A stretch of DNA of 5,126 nt, from contig CAJXQV010000108.1 in assembly GCA_913058165.1 (NCBI GenBank), positions 1 through 5,126 on the forward strand, written 5' to 3'. This document shows, piece by piece, positions 1 to 5,126 of this stretch. This stretch comes from an uncultured Chromatiales bacterium. Its GTDB lineage: Bacteria; Pseudomonadota; Gammaproteobacteria; Steroidobacterales; GCA-2729495. A program made the position numbers and the translations under genes. Below the pieces are notes generated by a model. That model saw only the letters and a program-made list of their open reading frames with translations, searched no databases and had not been told where the DNA came from. Each line of letters opens with the position of its first letter. Position 1 is the first letter of the stretch.

Positions 1-30
1 CGTGGGCTCGGAGATGTGTATAAGAGACAG
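1..30 (+). other. Untrimmed Nextera Read-2 adapter (artefact)
   Basis: These bases are not genomic. They match the end of the Illumina Nextera Read-2 transposase adapter, and positions 12-30 are the 19-bp Tn5 mosaic end (AGATGTGTATAAGAGACAG). The genomic insert starts at 31. The matching Read-1 adapter at the other end shows the piece ends where tagmentation cut it. Any reading frame that starts inside this stretch is artificial. Confidence 0.98.
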
Positions 31-1539
31 GCCGGAAATATAGTCTGCCGACCCCATTGGCATTCCAGCCATCGGCTCTTTCGCAGCAACCGGGTCGACT
101 TCATCATTCTTAATCAACTTCACGAAAAACGGTACCTGACCGACAGGAGCAACCAAAATATTACGCTTGGGGTCAAATGCACCACCACCCCAATTGTTGC
201 CGCCACCAATCATCGGATACATCACTGTACCTTCTTCACTTGGGGGAGTGTAGTAACCGCCATACCGCATTGATGCAATCTTGTCTCGGCAAAAATTTTT
301 GTCAAACTCGGTAAACCCCCAAGCATCTTCCGGTGTAATTCCCACTTTCATTAGCGGCGGCGGCTTGACGGGGAAAGGCTGAGTCGGAGACAAGATATCA
401 CCTTCTACGCCATCAGTAGGCACGGGACGCTCTTCAATTTCAAAGAACGGCTCGCCGGTTTCACGATGAAAAACGAATACCACGCCTATCTTTGTCAGTA
501 CGACAACAACAGGAATCTTCTTACCATCGCGGGTGATATCAACCAGTAATGGATGAGTTGGGACATCCCAATCCCACACATCATGATGCACGACCTGATA
601 ATCCCAAACGAGCTCGCCAGTTGATGCACGAATGGCTAAAACAGAGTTGGCGTAACGATTGTCACCGGGCCGTTTACCACCATAAAAGTTTGGGGATGCG
701 CTAGCAGTTGGCACAAACAATAGGTCGCGCTCACTGTCCCAAGACATTGTCGTCCAGACGTTGGCGCCACCTACATCATAATCAACCGCACCTTCACCCT
801 CACGAATTAGAGTGTCGAAGGTCCAGAGATGCTCACCGGTGCGTGCATCAAATGCTCGAATCGCACCGTTCATCGAACTCACATCTTTAAACTTATTGGC
901 GGTACCGCCAATCACAATTACGCCGTTCACTACAGCAACGGGTGACATCAACTGCATACCATTAAGCTGAGCCATCGGCGGCAGCTCTTTAATAATCGGC
1001 GTTACATCGACCTCACCTGCGTTACCAAATGCTTTGCACTGCTGTCCTGTCGGTGCATCTATCGCCATCAAGCGGCGATCATTGGTTGCCAGAAAAATAC
1101 TGTGCTTACACAACGCATCATCTGCGGCATCAGGGTCAGTCCACTGAGTCAGTCCGCGACAGTTAAAACGACCTGCGTAAGGTGTTTTGTCAATCTTCGG
1201 GTCAAAAGTCCAGACCTCTTCACCGGTTGCCGGGTGTAAAGCGATAACCTTATTAAACGGTGTACAAGTCACCAAATGATTACCCGCTTCCGGCTGCAAT
1301 AAAATAGGCGTTGCCTGAAAACCACTTAATGCGATTAACTCAGGGTTCTCTTCCAAAGCACCGGTGCGGTATGTCCATGCCTCCTCCAATTGATCCACAT
1401 TCTCGGGCGTAATCTGATCGGCTGGCGAATAACGCCCACCACCTTCCACACCGCCATATTGTGGCCAGGTGCCTTCCGCCGCTTGTGCGGAAGCCGCACC
1501 CAGCAGAGCCAAAAAAAGCAAAAGAGAATTGAATTTCAT
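31..1539 (-). CDS. PQQ-dependent dehydrogenase, Gcd family, periplasmic, 3'-truncated
   Basis: Quinoprotein dehydrogenase with an eight-bladed propeller fold. The family oxidises a sugar or alcohol in the periplasm using PQQ and passes electrons to ubiquinone or a cytochrome. The 503 codons present start at ATG 1539-1537. Residues 1-20 form a clear signal peptide with a Leu-rich core and an ASAQA cleavage region; the five-helix N-terminal anchor of E. coli Gcd is absent. Blade motifs of the type ALxPATGEEVW (about 100-110), AFDARTGEHLW (229-239) and AIRASTGELVW (302-312) repeat along the chain. Residues 315-325 (YQVVHHDVWDW) and Lys350 match the Gcd active site: by eye, Asp323 equals E. coli catalytic Asp466, Lys350 equals Lys493 and Trp262 equals Trp404. 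Position 124 is Arg where E. coli has His262. The RYGGYYTPPSEEGT segment (425-437) is also Gcd-like. About 150-170 C-terminal residues are lost beyond the contig edge. The Shine-Dalgarno is weak. The family assignment is firm; the substrate is unknown. Confidence 0.93.
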
Positions 1540-1615
1540 ATGTGATGCCCGTAATTAATTGGCCATAGAAAGCTACGCCCCCGACAACCACTTTTTATGA
1601 ATAGCTTATTTGTGA

Positions 1616-1621
1616 ATTATA
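1616..1621 (-). promoter_or_regulatory. Candidate -10 box for the PQQ dehydrogenase gene
   Basis: The minus strand reads a perfect TATAAT here, about 77 bases upstream of the dehydrogenase ATG, giving a predicted leader of about 70 bases. No good -35 hexamer lies 16-18 bases further upstream, so the promoter may need an activator or be weak. It is paired with an opposite-facing TATAAT at 1662-1667. Confidence 0.45.
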
Positions 1622-1635
1622 GCCTGTCAGACCCA

Positions 1636-1658
1636 GCATTTTCGCGGATATGCAATGC
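1636..1658. repeat. Short inverted repeat between divergent promoters
   Basis: GCATT (1636-1640) and AATGC (1654-1658) form a 5-bp inverted repeat with a 13-base spacer, placed between the two divergent TATAAT boxes and over the expected -35 zone of both. A second small palindrome, CGGC-TATAAT-GCCG (1658-1671), brackets the plus-strand -10. Either could be an operator, but arms this short can arise by chance. Confidence 0.22.
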
Positions 1659-1661
1659 GGC

Positions 1662-1667
1662 TATAAT
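1662..1667 (+). promoter_or_regulatory. Candidate -10 box for the SDR gene
   Basis: Perfect TATAAT on the plus strand, 84 bases before the SDR start codon, predicting transcription from about 1674 and a leader near 78 bases. The -35 region (TTTTCG at 1639-1644, 17-base spacer) matches the consensus poorly. The 4-bp arms CGGC/GCCG flank the hexamer exactly. Confidence 0.45.
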
Positions 1668-1738
1668 GCCGTCTATAAGGTGGTCAGACAGCTGCATATG
1701 TTCCTGCTACAGTCTCAAACCATCACAACACCGTTTAC

Positions 1739-1744
1739 AGGGGA
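1739..1744 (+). promoter_or_regulatory. Ribosome binding site that fixes the SDR start
   Basis: AGGGGA lies 7 bases before ATG 1752. The reading frame is open further upstream to an ATG at 1650, but that codon overlaps the promoter, has no Shine-Dalgarno, and would add 34 residues ahead of the first Rossmann strand. SDRs of this type begin directly with that strand, so 1752 is preferred. Confidence 0.75.
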
Positions 1745-1751
1745 TCTAACA

Positions 1752-2564
1752 ATGGCTGTGTTAGTCATAACAGGCAGCACCAAGGGTATCGGGCGTGCAT
1801 TTGCAGAAGAGTTTCTAAAGCGTGGGCACAACGTTGCTATCTGCAGTCGCAACGCAGAAGACGTTGCCAAAGCCACCGAGCAACTGGATGAAATCAGTCA
1901 CGGGGCTGTTATCGGCCAGGTCTGTGACACAACTGACAAAGCTCAGGTGCAGGCACTTTGGGATGCCGCGACAAAAGCTTTTGGTCGCGTGGACTACTGG
2001 ATCAACAATGCAGGCACCGCGATTGGCCGGCATCTGGTGCATGAGTTACCGGAAGACTCCGTCCGCCTGATGCTTAATAGCAACATGCTCGGCACCACAT
2101 TTGGCTCACAAGTGGCGATTGCGGGCTTTCGCAAACAAGGCAATGGCAGTCTTTATAATGTTCTGGGTGGAAGCTTTCAGGGCAAACAACTCACGCCGGG
2201 CATGGGTGTGTACAGCTCAACCAAGTCTGCCATCAACCGCCTTACCACATACATAGAGTCTGAAAACAAAGACATGCCTGAGATTATTGTCGGCTCCATT
2301 AGCCCAGGTGTGCTAATCACAGAAAACTTTTTTGCGGAGCAAAAGCATCTGGATCAAGCCGAGTGGGAAGCGAACAAGCCAATACTGAACATTCTTTGCG
2401 ACTACGTTGAAACGGCTGTGCCCTGGCTCACCGACGAAGTGCTTAAGAATAAGAAAACCGGCAAACGAATCGCTTGGCTTACCGGTGGTGAGATTGCCAA
2501 ACGCTTCATGAAAGCCAAGCTGCTGGGCCAGAAACGCGACCTATTTTCCCGTTATGAGCTGTAG
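1752..2564 (+). CDS. Short-chain dehydrogenase/reductase, NOL/NYC1-like
   Basis: Classical SDR of 270 residues, complete, cytosolic, with no signal peptide or membrane segment. It would use NAD(P)(H) to interconvert an alcohol and a carbonyl. The cofactor motif TGSTKGIG is at residues 7-14, the basic Ser-Arg after strand 2 (32-33) hints at NADPH, Asp59 contacts adenine, NNAG is at 85-88, the catalytic Ser is probably Ser141, and Tyr154/Lys158 form YSSTK. SPG is at 184-186. The pattern WINNAGT, VYSSTK, SPGVLIT, ILNILCDYVETAVPWL (211-226) and IAWLTGGEIAKRF (240-252) resembles plant chlorophyll(ide) b reductases, including the C-terminal stretch that generic SDRs lack. This is similarity recalled by eye, and chlorophyll b is not an expected substrate in a non-phototroph. 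It diverges from the PQQ dehydrogenase gene and is followed by hairpins, so it is probably monocistronic. The substrate is unknown. Confidence 0.93.
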   Translation: MAVLVITGSTKGIGRAFAEEFLKRGHNVAICSRNAEDVAKATEQLDEISHGAVIGQVCDTTDKAQVQALWDAATKAFGRVDYWINNAGTAIGRHLVHELPEDSVRLMLNSNMLGTTFGSQVAIAGFRKQGNGSLYNVLGGSFQGKQLTPGMGVYSSTKSAINRLTTYIESENKDMPEIIVGSISPGVLITENFFAEQKHLDQAEWEANKPILNILCDYVETAVPWLTDEVLKNKKTGKRIAWLTGGEIAKRFMKAKLLGQKRDLFSRYEL

Positions 2565-2565
2565 C

Positions 2566-2638
2566 AGGCGCTTAATAAAGACAAGAATCACTTTATTTCA
2601 GGCGCTATTTACGCAAATAGCATTGCGGTTTAGGCGCT
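2566..2638 (+). repeat. Three spaced copies of AGGCGCT
   Basis: The heptamer AGGCGCT occurs at 2566-2572, 2600-2606 and 2632-2638, with steps of 34 and 32 bases, just after the SDR stop. Copies 1 and 3 share an additional T (AGGCGCTT). The near-regular spacing of about three helical turns could reflect a small duplicated element or protein-binding sites. No known repeat family is recognised. Confidence 0.4.
2574..2621 (+). terminator. Two tandem hairpins after the SDR, possible terminator
   Basis: The first is AATAAAG (2574-2580) pairing with CTTTATT (2591-2597) across a 10-base loop. The second is a perfect 7-bp stem, GCTATTT (2604-2610) with AAATAGC (2615-2621), closed by the tetraloop ACGC. 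Both are AT-rich, and neither is followed by a proper T tract, so this is not a textbook intrinsic terminator. They could instead protect the 3' end of the SDR message. Confidence 0.35.
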
Positions 2639-2678
2639 TGCTGCGTAGTATTCCCGCCTCGCTTCAATCTGAACGTAA

Positions 2679-2706
2679 TTGATTGATATTTAACAAATTT
2701 TAGAAT
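2679..2706 (+). promoter_or_regulatory. Alternative upstream promoter for the cysI operon
   Basis: TTGATT (2679-2684) and TAGAAT (2701-2706) are separated by 16 bases; the -10 matches the consensus at five of six positions and the -35 at four. Transcription from here would place the inverted repeat at 2709-2726 at or just after the start site, where it could act as an operator or as a leader hairpin. It competes with the candidate at 2690-2719, and I cannot tell which is used. Confidence 0.35.
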
Positions 2707-2719
2707 AATTCGGTATAAG
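2690..2719 (+). promoter_or_regulatory. Candidate promoter of the DUF2849-cysI-DUF934 operon
   Basis: TTAACA (2690-2695) and TATAAG (2714-2719) are each one mismatch from the sigma-70 consensus and are separated by 18 bases. Transcription would start near 2726, leaving a leader of about 17 bases with a CGGA Shine-Dalgarno (2732-2735) 7 bases before ATG 2743. The -10 lies inside the inverted repeat at 2709-2726, a layout typical of repression. Confidence 0.5.
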
Positions 2720-2726
2720 TACCGAA
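2709..2726. promoter_or_regulatory. Perfect inverted repeat, probable operator of the sulfite reductase operon
   Basis: TTCGGTA-TAAG-TACCGAA has perfect 7-bp arms around a 4-base spacer, 16 bases before the DUF2849 start codon. It covers the -10 of the candidate promoter 2690-2719. Symmetry and placement suggest a dimeric repressor site; the regulator cannot be named from sequence. It does not look like a CysB (LysR-type) site, which normally lies upstream of the -35. If transcription begins upstream, it could instead fold as a leader hairpin. Confidence 0.5.
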
Positions 2727-2742
2727 CTTCACGGAATAAGCT

Positions 2743-3018
2743 ATGCCGCACATGGTTATCGCCAACACCCTCAAGGATGGCAGGGTGGTTTTTCTTAGCA
2801 ACGATGGAAGCTGGACTGCGGCTATTGCCGACGGCGAACTTGCGCAGGATGAACCGGCTGCCAGCAGTTTGCTAGCCAACAGCAAATCGCCGGCCAACAT
2901 TAATGTTGTTATCGATCCGCAGCTTATTGAAGTCAACGAAACCGACCACGGTCGTCAGCCTACGGCTTACCGTGAATACATTCGCGCCTACGGGCCCTCT
3001 GTCAGAAATCCGGGCTAA
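2743..3018 (+). CDS. DUF2849 domain protein, first gene of the cysI operon
   Basis: Small soluble protein of 91 residues with no signal peptide, membrane helix or metal-binding cysteine motif (it has no cysteine). It fits DUF2849: an N-terminal strand pair ending in GRVVFLSNDGSW (13-24), an acidic, alanine-rich helix (about 29-47), the VVIDPQLIEV strand (55-64) and a conserved tail with REYIRAYGPSVR (77-88). In proteobacteria this family recurs directly before a nitrite/sulfite reductase hemoprotein, as here, with 4 bases to the next start codon. That context suggests a role with CysI, for example in assembly, siroheme loading or electron delivery; this is inference, and I know of no established biochemical function. 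The start at 2743 has CGGA 7 bases upstream; the in-frame ATG at 2752 has no such site. Confidence 0.87.
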   Translation: MPHMVIANTLKDGRVVFLSNDGSWTAAIADGELAQDEPAASSLLANSKSPANINVVIDPQLIEVNETDHGRQPTAYREYIRAYGPSVRNPG

Positions 3019-3022
3019 CATC

Positions 3023-4681
3023 ATGTATCGCTACGACGAATTTGATCACACTTTTATGGCCGAGCGGGTTGCACAGTTCTCCCGTCAGGTAGCACGCCGC
3101 ATGTCCGGCGAGATGACCGAAGAGCAGTTCCGGCCGTTACGTTTAATGAATGGACTCTACCTGCAGTTGCATGCGTATATGCTGCGGGTGAACGTGCCCT
3201 ATGGCAGCCTATCGAGCACGCAGCTGCGCGGCCTTGCGGAAATAGCTCGCAAGTATGATCGCAACTACGGTCACTTCACCACCCGACAAAACATTCAGTA
3301 CAACTGGGTCAAGCTCGATGAGATGCCCGCCCTACTCGGCGATCTGGCAAAAATAGAAATGCACGGTATTCAGTCCAGCGGCAATTGCATTCGGAACACC
3401 ACTTCCGACCAGTACGCCGGCGCCTCGGCCGATGAAATTGAAGATCCACGCGTGTACTGCGAAATCATTCGGCAGTGGTCAACCCTTCACCCCGAGTTCT
3501 CGTACCTGCCACGTAAGTTCAAAATTGCAGTTACTGGCGCACCCAAAGACCGTGCTGCCGTGGCATTGCACGACATCGGCCTCCGCCTTTATCACAATGC
3601 CGAAGGCAAAACAGGCTTTGAAGTACTGGTAGGCGGTGGCCAGGGTCGTACCCCGGTAATTGCCAAAACAATTCGTAAATGGCTGGAACCCGAAGACATG
3701 CTGTCTTATCTGGAAGCCATCGTCCGTGTTTACAACCTATGGGGTCGTCGCGACAACAAATACAAAGCCCGCATCAAGATCTTAGTAAACGCTACCGGCA
3801 TTGACGAATTCCGTAATCAGGTCGATGCCGAATGGGATAAAATCAAAGACACTAAACTGCAGCTTGATGCAGAAGAGATTGAACGCATCCGCGCTTATTT
3901 CGCATCACCGGCGTATGAAACACTGCCGGACTGCAGTGCTGAATTAGCCGCTCATGGCGAACAGAACACAGCCTTTAAAGCATGGTTCAAGAGCAACACT
4001 GCTGCACACAAAGTAACGGGGTACCTCATTGTTAACCTCTCATTAAAAAGCCCGAAGCAGCCTCCCGGTGATATAACCTCAGAGCAGATGCTTGCCACCG
4101 CGGATCTGGCCGACCATTACAACTTCGGTGAACTGCGGGTGAACCATCGTCAGAACTTGACCTTTACCGACGTACGGCAGGTAGATGTTTATGAGTTGTG
4201 GCAAAAACTTGCCGCCCTTGATTTGGCAACACCGAACATCGGCAAGGTGTCTGACATCATCGCCTGCCCAGGTCTCGACTACTGCGCGCTGGCCAATGCC
4301 CGGTCTATTCCCATTGCCGAGCGCATTCAGCAGCGCTTTGAAGACATCGATCGTTTGCATGACGTTGGTGAACTGTCGCTGAATATTTCCGGCTGCATGA
4401 ATGCCTGTGGACATCACCATGTGGGCAATATCGGCATCCTGGGTGTTGAGAAAAAAGGCCAGGAATACTATCAGTTCACTCTGGGTGGTTCGTCTACCGA
4501 AGATGCTGCTCTCGGCGACCGTACCGGGCCAGGCTTCTCTACCGACGAAGTCGTTAATGCCGTTGACCGAATTCTGAACACATACATTGAGCAACGTGAT
4601 GATGTTGAGGAGACCTTCCTCGAAACCTATCGCCGCGTTGGCATGGCACCATTCAAGGAGGCGCTGTATGGCGCTAATTAA
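3023..4681 (+). CDS. cysI: Assimilatory sulfite reductase hemoprotein (siroheme, 4Fe-4S)
   Basis: Reduces sulfite to sulfide with six electrons for cysteine biosynthesis, in the cytosol. The protein has 552 residues and the usual duplicated ferredoxin-like plus siroheme domain plan. The cluster and siroheme ligands are Cys415, Cys421 (CPGLDYC), Cys458 and Cys462 (CMNAC), the CX5C...CX3C pattern of this superfamily. Other active-site segments are MLRVNVPYG (53-61), TTRQNIQYNW (86-95), NCIRNTTSD (121-129) and LPRKFK (162-167), whose Lys165 and Lys167 correspond to the substrate lysines of E. coli CysI. The CGHHHVGNIGILG run (462-474) marks the proteobacterial subgroup found with DUF934. No CysJ flavoprotein is in the window, so the electron donor is open (ferredoxin or another reductase). 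Nitrite as substrate is possible but less likely given the neighbours. The start at 3023 lies 4 bases after the DUF2849 stop; the frame runs open upstream to an ATG at 2903 inside DUF2849, which is not the start. Confidence 0.95.
   Translation: MYRYDEFDHTFMAERVAQFSRQVARRMSGEMTEEQFRPLRLMNGLYLQLHAYMLRVNVPYGSLSSTQLRGLAEIARKYDRNYGHFTTRQNIQYNWVKLDEMPALLGDLAKIEMHGIQSSGNCIRNTTSDQYAGASADEIEDPRVYCEIIRQWSTLHPEFSYLPRKFKIAVTGAPKDRAAVALHDIGLRLYHNAEGKTGFEVLVGGGQGRTPVIAKTIRKWLEPEDMLSYLEAIVRVYNLWGRRDNKYKARIKILVNATGIDEFRNQVDAEWDKIKDTKLQLDAEEIERIRAYFASPAYETLPDCSAELAAHGEQNTAFKAWFKSNTAAHKVTGYLIVNLSLKSPKQPPGDITSEQMLATADLADHYNFGELRVNHRQNLTFTDVRQVDVYELWQKLAALDLATPNIGKVSDIIACPGLDYCALANARSIPIAERIQQRFEDIDRLHDVGELSLNISGCMNACGHHHVGNIGILGVEKKGQEYYQFTLGGSSTEDAALGDRTGPGFSTDEVVNAVDRILNTYIEQRDDVEETFLETYRRVGMAPFKEALYGAN
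4655..4661 (+). promoter_or_regulatory. Strong ribosome binding site of the DUF934 gene inside cysI
   Basis: AAGGAGG, the best Shine-Dalgarno in the window, lies 6 bases before ATG 4668 and within the last codons of cysI. It fixes the start of the overlapping gene and suggests that the DUF934 protein is made efficiently on its own account as well as by coupling. Confidence 0.85.
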
Positions 4682-5077
4682 AGACGGCGTAGAAGCTAAG
4701 GATAGCTTCGTTAATGCAAGCCACCTCGATACTCTGCCTGCAAGCGGTGACATTATTGTCAGCCTTGAGCAGTGGAGCGAGCACCGCGATGCGCTGCTCG
4801 CTCGCGGCACACAGCTCGGTGTAGCACTCAAAAGCGGACAGCATCCTGATTCCATAGCCGATGACCTGCAGCACTTCGCAGTAGTGGCTCTGGAATTTCC
4901 GGCCTTCACCGACGGTCGTGCATACTCTTATGCACGTATTCTGCGCGATCAACACGGCTTTGCTAAAGAACTGCGTGCGGTCGGCGATGTGCTGCTGGAA
5001 CAACTGCTGTATATGAACCGTGTGGGTATAAATGCGTTTGATATTGTCGGCGACAATGACCTCGAGCAATGGAAAGT
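4668..5077 (+). CDS. DUF934 protein of the sulfite reductase operon, 3'-truncated
   Basis: The first 136 codons are present, then the adapter interrupts codon 137; the family is usually around 165 residues, so roughly 30 are missing. Soluble, with no signal peptide. The family signature is unmistakable: EFPAFTDGRAYSYARILR (76-93), HGFAKELRAVGDVLLEQL (96-113) and YMNRVGINAF (115-124). Residues 28-56 (DIIVSLEQW onward) form the variable N-terminal half. DUF934 (COG3749) proteins sit directly after cysI in many proteobacteria, Pseudomonas included; their biochemical function is not settled. Here the start overlaps the end of cysI by 14 bases and has its own strong Shine-Dalgarno, so the two are translationally linked. 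The residues after position 136 in this frame come from adapter sequence and should be ignored. Confidence 0.9.
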
Positions 5078-5126
5078 CTGTCTCTTATACACATCTGACG
5101 CTGCCGACGATCTACTCTGTGTAGAT
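5078..5126 (-). other. Untrimmed Nextera Read-1 adapter with i5 index (artefact)
   Basis: Positions 5078-5096 are the reverse-complement Tn5 mosaic end (CTGTCTCTTATACACATCT), 5097-5110 the rest of the Read-1 adapter, 5111-5118 an 8-base index (TCTACTCT, the reverse complement of AGAGTAGA, which I recall as Nextera i5 index 504), and 5119-5126 the start of the P5 sequence. None of it is genomic. Confidence 0.98.

Noticed and set aside
16..273. A plus-strand frame starting within the first bases
   Set aside because: Its start codon is inside the Nextera adapter and it runs antisense to the PQQ dehydrogenase.
1340..1591. A minus-strand frame overlapping the start of the PQQ dehydrogenase
   Set aside because: It is in a different frame from the dehydrogenase, which has clear family motifs and a signal peptide over the same bases.
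1650..1751. An N-terminal extension of the SDR from an upstream ATG
   Set aside because: It overlaps the candidate -10 box, lacks a Shine-Dalgarno, and precedes the first Rossmann strand with sequence foreign to the family; ATG 1752 has AGGGGA at proper spacing.
2591..2598. CTTTATTT read as the T tract of an intrinsic terminator
   Set aside because: It is itself the 3' arm of a weak AT-rich stem, and no GC-rich stem precedes it, so a classical terminator is not supported.
2903..3022. A 40-residue extension of cysI into the DUF2849 gene
   Set aside because: The added residues are DUF2849 codons read in another frame; the conserved CysI N-terminus (MYRYDEFD) begins at 3023.
4079..4909. A 276-residue open frame on the minus strand opposite cysI and the DUF934 gene
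   Set aside because: It lies antisense to two well-supported genes, has no recognisable motif and no ribosome binding site of note, and crosses their boundary; it is a shadow frame.
12..5096. Inverted 19-bp ends resembling a Tn5-type transposon
   Set aside because: The mosaic ends come from the library transposase: they are joined to Illumina primer and index sequence, and no transposase gene lies between them.

Overview
The window is one assembled piece of about 5 kb (positions 31-5077) still carrying Illumina Nextera tagmentation adapters at both ends: the Read-2 side at 1-30, and the Read-1 side plus an i5 index and a partial P5 sequence at 5078-5126. Everything between is ordinary, dense bacterial coding sequence. 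The gene content (assimilatory sulfite reductase flanked by DUF2849 and DUF934, a signal-peptide PQQ dehydrogenase, mid-range base composition) suggests a proteobacterium, most likely a free-living gammaproteobacterium of marine type. The taxon is inferred from gene order and recalled family resemblance; there is no rRNA in the window.

Layout. On the minus strand, 1539 down to 31 encodes a quinoprotein (PQQ) dehydrogenase of the membrane glucose dehydrogenase (Gcd) family. It begins with a signal peptide, lacks the usual N-terminal membrane anchor, and is cut at its 3' end by the contig edge. A divergent promoter region (about 1540-1751) holds two perfect TATAAT hexamers, one per strand. On the plus strand, 1752-2564 encodes a complete 270-residue short-chain dehydrogenase/reductase that resembles plant chlorophyll b reductases (NOL/NYC1). 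An intergenic region of about 180 bases follows, with two adjacent hairpins, a repeated AGGCGCT heptamer, and a promoter whose -10 lies inside a perfect inverted repeat (TTCGGTA-TAAG-TACCGAA). That promoter faces a tight operon: a DUF2849 protein (2743-3018), a siroheme/4Fe-4S sulfite reductase hemoprotein CysI (3023-4681), and a DUF934 protein (4668-5077, cut by the contig end).

How the genes work together. The DUF2849-cysI-DUF934 set is a recurrent proteobacterial assimilatory sulfate reduction cluster. CysI reduces sulfite to sulfide for cysteine synthesis; the two small partners are conserved neighbours without a settled biochemical role. The PQQ dehydrogenase would oxidise a sugar or alcohol in the periplasm, and the cytosolic SDR would use NAD(P)(H) on an unknown carbonyl or alcohol. 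Their divergent arrangement allows shared control but does not prove it.

I found no mobile element, CRISPR array, tRNA or rRNA. The points most worth a second look are the Arg at the position of E. coli Gcd His262 in the PQQ enzyme, the NOL-like SDR, and the palindrome over the sulfite reductase promoter. I see no wholly new system here.
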